A stretch of DNA of 64,000 nt from Spirosoma sp. SC4-14. Lineage in GTDB: Bacteria; Bacteroidota; Bacteroidia; Cytophagales; Spirosomataceae. The stretch's first letter is position 1. The number at the start of each line of letters is the position of its first letter. The stretch is from NCBI RefSeq assembly GCF_037201965.1, contig NZ_CP147518.1, positions 4,767,001 through 4,831,000 on the forward strand. Direction: 5' to 3'. Shown here in pieces: positions 1 to 8,610 of the stretch. The notes beneath the pieces are model-generated. The model ran no database searches and had not been told where the DNA came from. It was given only the letters and a program-made list of their open reading frames with translations. Position numbers and translations under genes: made by a program.

Positions 1-101
1 CCAACCACTTTCCAGTCGAGTTGAGATAGAGCTACGTTCGGCTGGGCGAACCCTGTCTGGATGAAAAGAAAACCAGCAACAACAAGTAATCCGATACGCA
101 T
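1..101 (-). CDS. Secreted protein, N-terminal fragment (runs off window)
   Basis: Only the first 33 codons lie in the window. Read on the minus strand from the ATG at 101, they begin MRIGLLVVAGFLFIQTGFAQ, a typical type I signal peptide: a positive start, a hydrophobic core and a cleavage site after the FAQ residues. The mature part starts PNVALSQLDWKVV. There is no lipobox cysteine, so a periplasmic or secreted enzyme is more likely than a lipoprotein. It lies downstream of and in the same direction as the GH38-like gene, behind a strong hairpin, so it may belong to the same glycan locus. The family cannot be decided from this fragment. Confidence 0.6.
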   Translation of the reverse strand, partial: MRIGLLVVAGFLFIQTGFAQPNVALSQLDWKVV

Positions 102-150
102 GATTTGTCTGTTTTTTTAATGGCTTTACAAAAAAGACCGGCAGCTTCCA

Positions 151-182
151 TGTCTGGGCCAAGCTCTGGCTTGGCCCAGACA
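151..182 (-). terminator. Strong hairpin after the GH38-like gene
   Basis: A perfect 14-bp inverted repeat (151-164 with 169-182) closes a 4-base loop. It starts 5 bases past the stop of the GH38-like gene. On the minus strand a T-rich run (about 131-137) lies some 15 bases further on instead of directly after the stem, so this is a non-canonical terminator or an mRNA 3'-end stabiliser. Position and stem strength support a transcript-end role. Confidence 0.6.
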
Positions 183-187
183 TTTTC

Positions 188-2839
188 CTAAAACTGTAGC
201 CGATACGTATTGATCTGCCGGGCGTTGAAATTCGTTTTCAAGCTATTTTTAGCGGGATTCAGGCTTTGTTCATTCGTTTCGATATGCGTTGTTTGCCAGG
301 CCCGACGAATCGGCAATGACCAATTCAGTGTGGGGGTGGCATCGGTTTTATTCAGATTCCAGAATCGGGCAATCAACCCGTTATTGATGCCTTCTTCACT
401 GGGTTTCAAGGTCCAGATCAACAAGCCCGGCGCATCAGATTTTAATAACGAAAACGTCGTTTCGGGATACGTTGCCTGCGTACCGGTTACGGCTCCGGTT
501 ACGAGCGGATTCTGATCTTCAAGGGCGAATTTCATGGCTGTCAGGGCGTCGAAAGCTGCTGTGCGGGTTGTCAGGGCAAAATGGTAGCGAAACTTCGTCA
601 CTCCGTTCTGGTTGTAAATACCCAGCCGTAAGGTGTCCTTTTTACCCGACCCATACGTATCGACCTGCCCACCCGCCAGCGCGTTAAACTGTGCCGACGT
701 TTCCCAAAGTGAATCGGGAGTACTTTTTCCCAGTTTGAAAAAACTACAATCCTGATTCGAGATGGTAAGGCCAAAATTTGGCTCGCCGATGTCAGCAAAA
801 TGGTTGAACGTTTGCCAGTCGTAGCGGGCATTCTGGCTGGCGTAATGCCCTCCTCGCGTTTCCTTTTTAGCCGTCAGAATGGCCCCCAACTCTTCGTGAT
901 TGGTCGTCGGGTTTGTCAGATTCAACGAAAACGCCCAGGTCTTTACGTCGTCGAAGTTGGCTTGCAGGCTGTCTTCAATGTCAATGCGGGGCGGCATTCC
1001 ACTACGGCTATTTCGGAACAGCGTTACCCGAACCGTGTGGGCAATGGGATCATTGGAAACGGCTTTAAGCGTTACCGAAACGGGGCCTTTGTTCTCTACG
1101 ACGAGCGCGTTCCCGGCGTTGGCATCGTTTGTGCCTATGTCATTAAACCATCGTTCGCCCGGAGACCCGACGTTTGGCGTCTTCACCAGTTGCCGATTGG
1201 CTTTCCGGTCGTAGAGTTCACTGATAACGCCCGATTTTTTCAGCCGGATTCGGTAGTACTCATTCTGGATAAACTCCCCGTTTACCTGAGCGGCATCGGG
1301 TTGGCTGGCTGGCGTTCCTTTCTGAATTTCATACATTTTGTAGCCCACCGACGGAATATTTTCGGCCCAGATTCGCACGAACGGCTTGCCGCCTTTCTGA
1401 ATTCGCTGGCTCACGACCTCGCGCTTTGTTTGCAGGTCGATTACCCGAACGGCTTCCGTTCCCGAATAGTCGAGGTCGGCTACGTCAGTACGCGACCAGT
1501 TCAACGGATTGAATACGTAGAAGCGTGGGGCAGCCGTGCCGGATGTAGCCATCTTAAGCTGCTGCCCCATGGCCAGCGATGCCCGATTGAACAGCGTATC
1601 GACGTACCCAACAATCCGATGGTGCAGTTTGGTTTGCCAATTCGCCCGATCCCGTTTGGAAACGGGCCCGTCGGCAGTCCAGTCGTGTTCCCAGTACAGC
1701 CCGTAGGCTTCCCAGGCCAGATCTCGGGCGGCTTTTAGATCACGGGCAAAGGTGCTGTCTTTAAGGGATACCAGTGTCGATAGCGCTTCGGCCGACCGCA
1801 GTTTCTCGGTGGCTCGCCGGATGTGGGCGGTGGTTTCGTTCATCGACACCGGGTACACATCCCATTCGTTGCCGTAGCTCACCGATTCAGCGGGCAGTTT
1901 GGGGTACGTGCGGTCTATGTCGGCAAAAAAATCTTCTTCGTTCGACACCCGGACTTTACGCAACGGAGTTGAGTAGCGTTGGGCCGCGCTGATAAACGGG
2001 GGCGACACATACGTACTGAGGTCATCCCAGCCGTAACCAAACGCACCCGCTACGTTGAACGGATAGGCCGATTTTGTTGAAGTCGTATCACACATCACCG
2101 TCATATCCTCCACCACTTTACCCATGTCGCCCACAATGTCTTTGGGATCTTTTTCGCGCCGGGTTTCGGCATAGCCGCCCAGCGTACGACCGTTGTAGAT
2201 GGGCCGGTTGTACCATTTCATCGTCACCGAACGGCCATCCTGCCCCATGTACCGATACAACTGGTTCCGGCGGTGGGCCAGGCTGGCATTGGATATCCGA
2301 CTGGCACAGCCACAGACACCCCGCCAGCTATACTTTGCCCCCGACCCGGCCCAAAGCGAACTCAGGCCGAGCGGCAGGGTCTGGTTTTCCATGCAGACGG
2401 CCAGCCGAAACCGTAAATCCCATTGCCGTTCGAGCTGACCCGCGTAGTACATGCCGCGCAGTACGGCCTCGGTGGGTTGCCCACCATACGTACTGACCAG
2501 GCCTGTGAGGGGGCTGCTGATGTGCCCCGTTCGGATGCGGCTAATCAGCCGTTCAACCTGAGCCGGACTGCGGAATTTCTGATACGTTTTGATCCAGTAA
2601 CTCCCATCCAGATTGAAACGAGCCTGAAAATCATCCGGGTTATTCTGCGTCGAATCGATCTGATTCAGGTAATAATCGATCATTCTGACGAAAACCGTAT
2701 CGTACTGAGCCTCATTGCCCGTCCACATGTAATCGGTATGGTCATCATTGGCCAGATACAGCCGTTTGATGGGCTGAGCTGATAGAGTTAACCCAAGAAA
2801 CAGATAAGCCGAAAACAGAAGATACGATGCTCGTTTCAT
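188..2839 (-). CDS. Secreted GH38-like glycoside hydrolase (alpha-mannosidase-related)
   Basis: 883 residues with a signal peptide (about 1-21, ending LSAQ). The N-terminal domain looks like the GH38 alpha-mannosidase catalytic fold: the strand YLANDDHTDYMW carries an H-x-D pair at H34/D36, matching the zinc-binding His-x-Asp of GH38. A later motif, ENQTLPLGLSSLWAGSGAKY (about 151-170), falls where GH38 enzymes have Asp-Pro-Phe-Gly-His, so E151 would replace the usual aspartate nucleophile. The C-terminal half is beta-rich, as in GH38 proteins. It follows susD by 49 bases with a hairpin between, so it is probably the hydrolase of this SusCD locus. The alpha-mannosidase label is by relationship only; the real substrate is open. 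Start: ATG at 2839, just before the signal peptide. Confidence 0.65.
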   Translation of the reverse strand: MKRASYLLFSAYLFLGLTLSAQPIKRLYLANDDHTDYMWTGNEAQYDTVFVRMIDYYLNQIDSTQNNPDDFQARFNLDGSYWIKTYQKFRSPAQVERLISRIRTGHISSPLTGLVSTYGGQPTEAVLRGMYYAGQLERQWDLRFRLAVCMENQTLPLGLSSLWAGSGAKYSWRGVCGCASRISNASLAHRRNQLYRYMGQDGRSVTMKWYNRPIYNGRTLGGYAETRREKDPKDIVGDMGKVVEDMTVMCDTTSTKSAYPFNVAGAFGYGWDDLSTYVSPPFISAAQRYSTPLRKVRVSNEEDFFADIDRTYPKLPAESVSYGNEWDVYPVSMNETTAHIRRATEKLRSAEALSTLVSLKDSTFARDLKAARDLAWEAYGLYWEHDWTADGPVSKRDRANWQTKLHHRIVGYVDTLFNRASLAMGQQLKMATSGTAAPRFYVFNPLNWSRTDVADLDYSGTEAVRVIDLQTKREVVSQRIQKGGKPFVRIWAENIPSVGYKMYEIQKGTPASQPDAAQVNGEFIQNEYYRIRLKKSGVISELYDRKANRQLVKTPNVGSPGERWFNDIGTNDANAGNALVVENKGPVSVTLKAVSNDPIAHTVRVTLFRNSRSGMPPRIDIEDSLQANFDDVKTWAFSLNLTNPTTNHEELGAILTAKKETRGGHYASQNARYDWQTFNHFADIGEPNFGLTISNQDCSFFKLGKSTPDSLWETSAQFNALAGGQVDTYGSGKKDTLRLGIYNQNGVTKFRYHFALTTRTAAFDALTAMKFALEDQNPLVTGAVTGTQATYPETTFSLLKSDAPGLLIWTLKPSEEGINNGLIARFWNLNKTDATPTLNWSLPIRRAWQTTHIETNEQSLNPAKNSLKTNFNARQINTYRLQF

Positions 2840-2858
2840 ATAAAAATCGGTGGAGGAA

Positions 2859-2887
2859 GGCTCAAACAGCCAGAGCCTGTTTGAGCC
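2859..2887 (-). terminator. Hairpin between susD and the GH38-like gene
   Basis: A perfect 11-bp inverted repeat (2859-2869 with 2877-2887) with a 7-base loop starts 1 base after the susD stop. There is no T-run, so it probably trims or stabilises the mRNA end and lowers downstream expression instead of fully terminating. This is a common arrangement after susCD pairs; the role here is inferred. Confidence 0.55.
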
Positions 2888-2888
2888 A

Positions 2889-4334
2889 TTAGTAGCCTGT
2901 ATTTTGGGTGATTGCTTTGTTCAGATCGATTTCCCGTTGTGGGATCAGGTAGAGCTGATTGAAATCTTTCACCTTATAGCCCTTGGCGGTCATAACGGGT
3001 ATGAATCGACCCGTACGAACGAGATCGAACCAGCGGTGGCCTTCAAAGGCTAGTTCGACCCGGCGTTCCTGTTCCATCGCCAGCCGGAAATCTGCCTGCG
3101 ATAGTCCGGTTTTATCGGCCAGTCCAGCCCGCTTCCGAATCTGATTGAGGTAGGTAAGCCCTTCTGAAGTGCGGCCCAGTTCATTTAGGGTTTCGCCGTA
3201 CATCAGCAACACATCGGCGTAACGGAGCAACGGAAAGTCGACGTCCGAATCGGCATTCAGTGCCCCCTGTTGACGGAATTTTACTACGTACCGTTCATTT
3301 ACCGTTGTACCATTCGCTGCTTTGTAGGAATTAAGCATGGAGGCATCTTTCCGCAAATCGCCGGGTTCATAGGCCGCGTCCATATCGGCGGTGGGCCGGT
3401 TGAAGCCGCCCCCCGTTCCACCACCTGCACCCAGCAATGCAACACTTGCATTCACCGCAGCCCAGTTCGACCACAGGTCGCTGCCCTGACCAACCTGACC
3501 CGATTTATACTGCACAGCGAAAATGTACTCCTTGTTATTGACGAAGGACGTAGTAGCCGGAAAAATATCCGCGTATTTCGGCATCAGGCTGAAGGCATTG
3601 CCATCAATTACTTCTTTCAGCTTCGCAGCAGCATTGTCGTACTGCTTCAGTGTCAGGTAGACTTTTCCCAGCAGGGACTTGGCCGCCCAGACCGACGCCC
3701 GGCCAGCTTCAGAAGCAGGGATAGTCGTGGGTAATTTTGTCTCGGCCGTCTTTAAATCGCTGATGATCAGCGCATATACATCGGCAGTGGGGGAACGGGG
3801 TAGGCTATTAGCCCCATAGGGTGATGTGATCTCATGCGTTGCTAACTGAACATCGCCAAAGAAGCGCACCAGGTTAAAGTAAAACAACGCCCGCATGAAT
3901 TTGGCCTCTCCTTCGAACCGATCTTTCGAAGCCTGCGGAATGTTCACCGTCGGTAAGCGGTCGAGGATGGAGTTTGTTCGGGCAATACCGGCATAATGGC
4001 TGGTCCAGGCGTTGGAAATCGTCGTGCTGGAGAGCGCAAAGTTAAAATCCTCAAAATAATAGAGTTCTGTAGCAGTACCGCCCCTGGCCTGACCCGTATC
4101 GGTATTGTCGGTAGAGAGTTCGGTCATATAGAGGTATGAGCCACTTCCTTTATCAATAATACCTGGTAGTTTGAGTGCACCATATACGCCGACAATGGCA
4201 TTGTAGAAGTCCGCGTTGGTTTTGTAGAAATTGGCTTCACTCCGTTCCGTCTGTGGAACCTGGTCGAGCGAAACGTCCTGGCAGGCACCCAACAGGCAAG
4301 CCGACAGGATGAGGGCAAAAAGACTGGTTTTCAT
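2889..4334 (-). CDS. SusD/RagB-family surface glycan-binding lipoprotein
   Basis: 481 residues. It starts MKTSLFALILSACLLGACQD, a lipoprotein signal peptide with the lipidated cysteine at residue 18. The rest has SusD-family features: an N-terminal segment with NADFYNAIVGVYGALK, TPR-like helices in the middle (RASVWAAKSLLGKVYLTLK), and the C-terminal signature LAMEQERRVELAFEGHRWFD. SusD proteins form the lid of the SusC transporter and bind the oligosaccharide at the outer membrane. It lies 27 bases after susC and is surely cotranscribed with it. The ligand cannot be read from the sequence. Confidence 0.95.
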   Translation of the reverse strand: MKTSLFALILSACLLGACQDVSLDQVPQTERSEANFYKTNADFYNAIVGVYGALKLPGIIDKGSGSYLYMTELSTDNTDTGQARGGTATELYYFEDFNFALSSTTISNAWTSHYAGIARTNSILDRLPTVNIPQASKDRFEGEAKFMRALFYFNLVRFFGDVQLATHEITSPYGANSLPRSPTADVYALIISDLKTAETKLPTTIPASEAGRASVWAAKSLLGKVYLTLKQYDNAAAKLKEVIDGNAFSLMPKYADIFPATTSFVNNKEYIFAVQYKSGQVGQGSDLWSNWAAVNASVALLGAGGGTGGGFNRPTADMDAAYEPGDLRKDASMLNSYKAANGTTVNERYVVKFRQQGALNADSDVDFPLLRYADVLLMYGETLNELGRTSEGLTYLNQIRKRAGLADKTGLSQADFRLAMEQERRVELAFEGHRWFDLVRTGRFIPVMTAKGYKVKDFNQLYLIPQREIDLNKAITQNTGY

Positions 4335-4361
4335 ATAAATATGGCGTTATGAGTCAGTAGA

Positions 4362-7300
4362 TCAGAAGGAAAGATTAACACCAAACGTAACGGTTCGCGC
4401 CTGTGGATAGGCACCGAAGTCAAGCCCGAACGAGGTGAAGCTGTCCCCGCTGATGTTGGTTTCGGGGTCGTAGCCGAAATAGCTGGTAAACGTGTACAGG
4501 TTGGTGGCCGTGGCATAGACCCGTACGCCCCCCAATCCCAGCCGATTGACAAGCGTGTTGGGCAACGCATAGGCCAGTGTTACGTTCCGGATACGCCAGA
4601 ATGAAGCATCGAACAGATACACGGAACTGTACTGCGTATTGTCGTTTTTGCCCCCACGAATGGCCCGGCCAAACAGCCCATTACCGGGCTGATCGGGCGA
4701 AACCCAGCGGTTATCATAGACGTACTGGGCGTTGTTCTGCACGCCCGAATTGTTGAGGTAGAAGGAGTTGTTATACACCTGCTGACCCACCTGACCACTG
4801 GTCATAATATCCAGCGAAAAACCTTTGTAGGTGAAGGTGTTATTAAAGCCGAAGTAGTATTTGGGATAGGGGCTGCCAATTACTTCCTTGTCATTGTCGT
4901 TGATGACTCCGTTGCCATCGATGTCTTTCCACTTTACATCACCCGCGTGGGCATTTGGCTGAACGGTGTAGGCTTTCGCTTCTTCCTCGGTTCGGAAAAT
5001 ACCCAGAAACCGACGCCCGAAGAAACTGCCGATGGGATAACCCGCCTGCGTAACCGCATAAGCAGGCCGACCACCGGACGCACTCAGGATACGTTCAGCA
5101 TCGGTACTCATCTGCAGTACTTTGTTGCGGTTGAAGGTGATGTTCATATTGGTATTCCACTTGAACGCACCCACCAGATTTCGGGAACTCAGGCTCAGTT
5201 CAACGCCTTTATTTTCTACCTTACCCAGATTGACCACGGCACTGGTCAGGCCCGTTACGGCGGGGGTCTGAATGGTGAACAGCATATTGGAATTGACTTT
5301 TCGGTAATAATCGGCGGTGAAGGAAAGTCGGCTGTTCAACAGCGAGAAATCAAGCCCAACATCGACCTGTGTAGTCGACTCCCAACCCAGTTCGGGGTTC
5401 GTAAACGACGAACGACCCAGGCCGGGTGTCAGCACATCGCCAATGACGTAATTGGCACCGCTCAGTTGCCCAATAGCCCGGTAGTTGCCAATGGCATTGT
5501 TTCCGGTCAGGCCATAGCTGGCCCGGAGCTTCAGATCACTGACAACACTCTGGCCTTTCATAAACCCTTCTTCCGAAACCCGCCAGCCCACCGATGCCGA
5601 CGGGAACGTTCCCCAGCGGTTGTTGGCCCCAAAGCGCGACGATCCATCCCGGCGTAGCGTAGCCGTAATGAGGTATTTGTCCTTATACCCATAGTTGACA
5701 CGGGCCAGAAACGACTGTAAGGTATAAATCTGAGTACTCTCGCTACCACTCGTTACGGTCCCCCCGTTAATATTGGGAATCAGATTATCCGGGAAGTTAC
5801 CGGCGGTGGCGATGGTTAGATTGCTGTAGGAACGCTGGGCCGTGTAGCCAATGATCGCGTCGATGCTGTGGTCGTTGAACTGCCGTTTATAATTGAGCGT
5901 GTTTTCATTCAGCCAGCTATTATCCTCGCCATTCCGCGCTTCGGCTGTCGACGGGTTACTTGGGTTGATCGTATTGGGCGTCCAGTTCCGTCGCTTGAAC
6001 TGGTTGATGTCGGTACCAAACGTAACGCGAAGTTTGAGATCTTTCAGGATGGAATACGTGGCAAAGGCATTCCCCAGAATCCGGAATTGAGAGGGGTGAA
6101 TTTTATATTCGTTGGCAATCTGAACTGGATTCGCAATGGAAGGCTGGCCTTCGGTAACGACAATATAGGAACTGTAGGAGCCATCGGCATTGTATACCGG
6201 TACAAAAGGCGGCATGGATTGAGCGGCACTCAATATTCCCAGTGCCCCGTAGTGCCCTTCGGCATTTACGTCGTTCTGATCGGTATAGCTGGGCGTGAGG
6301 TTTACTCCTATGCTCACTTTATCGGAGAGCTTGCCTTCCAGATTTGCCCGGAAGGTGTACCGTTGTAGTCCCGAACTGATAATGATCCCCTGCTGATTGA
6401 AATAACTACCCGACAGGGCATACCGGAAATTGTCTGTTCCACCCGAAGCCGAAATCTGGTAATTTTGGATGGGTGCTGTCCGGAAAATAGCGTCCTGCCA
6501 GTCGGTCGTAGTTAACTTGGATGGGTCCTGAAAAATAGCCGGAATCTGGTACGAGCTGGCGCGTTTACTATTGGGATCATTGATATTGGCCCCCACTACG
6601 TTGTCGAGGTAAGACGCGTTGCGGGCTTCGGTCACCCAGGACGCATACTCCTGCGCGTTCATCATCTCGATCTTTTTGGTCACCTGCTGGAAACCCATAT
6701 AGGCGTTCACCTCAATCTTTGCCTTTCCCGATTTCCCTTGCTTGGTGGTAATAATAATGACCCCGTTGGAGCCACGGGAGCCATAAATAGCCGTAGCCGA
6801 CGCATCTTTCAGTACGTCAATCGACTCGATATCCCCCGGATTGATGGTATTCAATGGGTTCCCAAATCCAGCATTGTTGACCGGGAATCCATCAATGACG
6901 TAGAGCGGCTCATTCCCACCCGTAATGGAGCTAATTCCCCGAATCAGGACGCTGGTGTTTCCTCCCGGAGCACCCGACGTATTGGTAATCTGCAAGCCAG
7001 CCACCTGGCCCTTTAGTGCCTGATCGAAACCCGAAACAGGTACTTTCTGAATGTCTCGGGCGCCGACGGTGGCAATGGCTCCCGTCAAATCCTTCTTCTG
7101 TTGCGTACCATACCCTACCACGACCACCTCACTGAGGGTTTTGTCGCCCGGTGCTAACTGCACATCAATGGTCGATCGCGAATTAACCGCAACTTCCTGA
7201 CTTAAATACCCCACATAGGAGATTACTAACGTAGCATTACCTGTAGGTACCGACAGCCGATAAATACCTTCGCCATTAGTGGTCGTACCGTTACTGCTAT

Positions 7301-7472
7301 TCTTGACCAAGACAGTTACGCCGGGGAGTGGCTGCCCACCTTCATCGGTTACCCGGCCCGTAACCAGCGAGGACGTTTGAGCCAGAAGCTGACCCAGGGT
7401 TAAGAGCAAGGCTAACCCCAGTAGCCCGGCCCGGTAATGGTAAAGAGAGAGGTTATTCATAAGGGCTTTCAT
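4362..7472 (-). CDS. SusC/RagA-family TonB-dependent outer-membrane transporter
   Basis: 1036 residues. Order of parts: signal peptide (about 1-31), a carboxypeptidase-regulatory-like domain (GRVTDEGGQPLPGVTVLVKN, about 39-115), the SusC signature with the plug (SEVVVVGYGTQQKKDLTGAI, then the plug around GSRGSNGVIIITTKQGK), and a 22-strand-type barrel ending in F. It imports oligosaccharides with SusD using TonB energy. It lacks the STN domain found in the second SusC of this window, so it is probably not controlled by an ECF sigma/FecR pair. The start at 7472 gives MKALMNNLSLYHY; an internal ATG at 7460 is an equally good start. Confidence 0.95.
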   Translation of the reverse strand: MKALMNNLSLYHYRAGLLGLALLLTLGQLLAQTSSLVTGRVTDEGGQPLPGVTVLVKNSSNGTTTNGEGIYRLSVPTGNATLVISYVGYLSQEVAVNSRSTIDVQLAPGDKTLSEVVVVGYGTQQKKDLTGAIATVGARDIQKVPVSGFDQALKGQVAGLQITNTSGAPGGNTSVLIRGISSITGGNEPLYVIDGFPVNNAGFGNPLNTINPGDIESIDVLKDASATAIYGSRGSNGVIIITTKQGKSGKAKIEVNAYMGFQQVTKKIEMMNAQEYASWVTEARNASYLDNVVGANINDPNSKRASSYQIPAIFQDPSKLTTTDWQDAIFRTAPIQNYQISASGGTDNFRYALSGSYFNQQGIIISSGLQRYTFRANLEGKLSDKVSIGVNLTPSYTDQNDVNAEGHYGALGILSAAQSMPPFVPVYNADGSYSSYIVVTEGQPSIANPVQIANEYKIHPSQFRILGNAFATYSILKDLKLRVTFGTDINQFKRRNWTPNTINPSNPSTAEARNGEDNSWLNENTLNYKRQFNDHSIDAIIGYTAQRSYSNLTIATAGNFPDNLIPNINGGTVTSGSESTQIYTLQSFLARVNYGYKDKYLITATLRRDGSSRFGANNRWGTFPSASVGWRVSEEGFMKGQSVVSDLKLRASYGLTGNNAIGNYRAIGQLSGANYVIGDVLTPGLGRSSFTNPELGWESTTQVDVGLDFSLLNSRLSFTADYYRKVNSNMLFTIQTPAVTGLTSAVVNLGKVENKGVELSLSSRNLVGAFKWNTNMNITFNRNKVLQMSTDAERILSASGGRPAYAVTQAGYPIGSFFGRRFLGIFRTEEEAKAYTVQPNAHAGDVKWKDIDGNGVINDNDKEVIGSPYPKYYFGFNNTFTYKGFSLDIMTSGQVGQQVYNNSFYLNNSGVQNNAQYVYDNRWVSPDQPGNGLFGRAIRGGKNDNTQYSSVYLFDASFWRIRNVTLAYALPNTLVNRLGLGGVRVYATATNLYTFTSYFGYDPETNISGDSFTSFGLDFGAYPQARTVTFGVNLSF

Positions 7473-7478
7473 ATTTAA

Positions 7479-7509
7479 TTTATCAATGATAAATATTAAT
7501 TTATCATTA
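7479..7509. promoter_or_regulatory. Palindromic operator-like site upstream of susC
   Basis: TTTATCA-A-TGATAAA (7479-7493) is a perfect 7-bp inverted repeat around one base, followed by a third copy of the half-site, TTTATCATTA (7500-7509). It lies 7-37 bases upstream of the susC ATG in the divergent susC/kduD spacer. This could be a regulator site, possibly for the IclR protein encoded after kduD, or part of the susC leader RNA. The function is inferred from symmetry and position. Confidence 0.4.
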
Positions 7510-7667
7510 CAATACTATCGTCAAATTAAACAATCACCAAATTTTTTCACTTATTTATTTTTTATAGGATTATTTTTAGCAAACTAATGATTTGAAAAAT
7601 TATAAATCAGTATTTAAAAACATATTCAAATAAGGGTTCTTTATAAAAAAAGTACAAAAATCGCTTT

Positions 7668-7696
7668 TTGATGAATGAAATGCATTTTATACTTTG
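7668..7696 (+). promoter_or_regulatory. Possible Bacteroidota promoter for kduD
   Basis: TTG (7668-7670), 17 bases, then TATACTTTG (7688-7696), 44 bases before the kduD ATG. This resembles the Bacteroidota consensus TTG / TAnnTTTG but has one extra base between TA and TTTG, so it is only a tentative match. The whole 268-bp spacer 7473-7740 is very AT-rich, as expected for a divergent promoter region. Confidence 0.3.
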
Positions 7697-7740
7697 GCAT
7701 ATATGAATTAAACTTGCACTTACTATCACAATGATGAATT

Positions 7741-8511
7741 ATGGGCTTTTTACAACAATTTGACCTGTCGGGCAAAACCGCGCTCGTAACCGGATGCAAA
7801 CGGGGCATTGGCCGGGCGATGGCCGTAGCGTTAGCCGAAGCAGGAGCGGACATTGTAGGCGTATCGGCTTCGCTGGAAATAGAAGGAAGTGCGGTCGAGA
7901 AAGAGGTAACAGCATTGGGCCGTTCGTTCAGGGCGTATCAATGCAATTTGAGCGACCGGGCAGCCTTGTATTCGTTTCTGGAAAATCTGAAGCGCGACGT
8001 CCCCGTCGTTGATATTCTGGTCAATAATGCCGGTACGATTCTGCGTAAACCAGCCGCCGAACACCCCGACGAATACTGGGATGAAGTAATCGACACCAAC
8101 CTGAATGCACCGTTTATTCTGACCCGCGAAATTGGCCGCGACATGGTGGCGCGTGGCTCAGGAAAAATCATTTTTACAGCCTCGTTGCTTACCTTTCAGG
8201 GAGGTATAACCGTACCGGGTTATGCCGCCAGCAAAGGGGCGATTGGTAGCCTGATCAAAGCCTTCGCCAATGAATGGGCGGCTAAGGGAGTTAACGTAAA
8301 TGCGATTGCGCCGGGCTATATTGCCACGGATAACACGGAAGCCCTTCGGGAAGATGCCGAACGTAGCAAAAGCATCTTGTCCCGAATTCCGGCCGGGCGC
8401 TGGGGTGAGCCCGACGATTTTAAAGGCCCAACCTTATTTCTGGCATCGGAGGCCTCCCGCTACGTCCACGGCACAATCCTGACCGTCGATGGCGGCTGGA
8501 TGGGACGGTAA
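7741..8511 (+). CDS. kduD: 2-dehydro-3-deoxy-D-gluconate 5-dehydrogenase (KduD-type SDR)
   Basis: 256 residues, the normal length for KduD. It has the NAD-binding motif TGCKRGIGRA (about 17-26), NNAG (about 95-98), and the catalytic S148, Y161 and K165 (YAASK). The stretches NEWAAKGVNVNAIAPGYIAT, IPAGRWGEPDDFKGP and the end VDGGWMGR are close to E. coli KduD, which separates it from generic FabG-like SDRs. KduD reduces 5-keto-4-deoxyuronate-derived diketo-gluconate to 2-keto-3-deoxygluconate (KDG) when unsaturated uronates from lyase action are degraded. This fits the KDG kinase and KDPG aldolase at 14-16 kb. No kduI is seen here. It is transcribed away from susC, and an IclR regulator follows. 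Confidence 0.88.
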   Translation: MGFLQQFDLSGKTALVTGCKRGIGRAMAVALAEAGADIVGVSASLEIEGSAVEKEVTALGRSFRAYQCNLSDRAALYSFLENLKRDVPVVDILVNNAGTILRKPAAEHPDEYWDEVIDTNLNAPFILTREIGRDMVARGSGKIIFTASLLTFQGGITVPGYAASKGAIGSLIKAFANEWAAKGVNVNAIAPGYIATDNTEALREDAERSKSILSRIPAGRWGEPDDFKGPTLFLASEASRYVHGTILTVDGGWMGR

Positions 8512-8512
8512 C

Positions 8513-8604
8513 TAAAGAGCGAATGGCTGACACTCCACACCTACCGGATGGCATTCACTCTTTCGCTCATTCACTCCGCTTCGGCGGTCCGATTTCGCTC
8601 TTTA
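8513..8604. promoter_or_regulatory. Repeat-rich spacer, possible IclR operator region
   Basis: The kduD-iclR spacer carries an 11-bp inverted repeat (TAAAGAGCGAA at 8513-8523; TTCGCTCTTTA at 8594-8604) around two direct copies of CATTCACTC (8552-8560 and 8568-8576). The right arm lies 6 bases before the preferred iclR ATG. It may be an operator for autoregulation or a loose hairpin ending the kduD transcript. Confidence 0.35.
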
Positions 8605-8610
8605 AAAATC

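Noticed and set aside
800-1738. 312-codon open frame on the plus strand
   Set aside because: It lies antisense to the GH38-like gene, whose signal peptide, motifs and terminator are clear. The translated product has no recognisable domain and is a by-product of codon bias.
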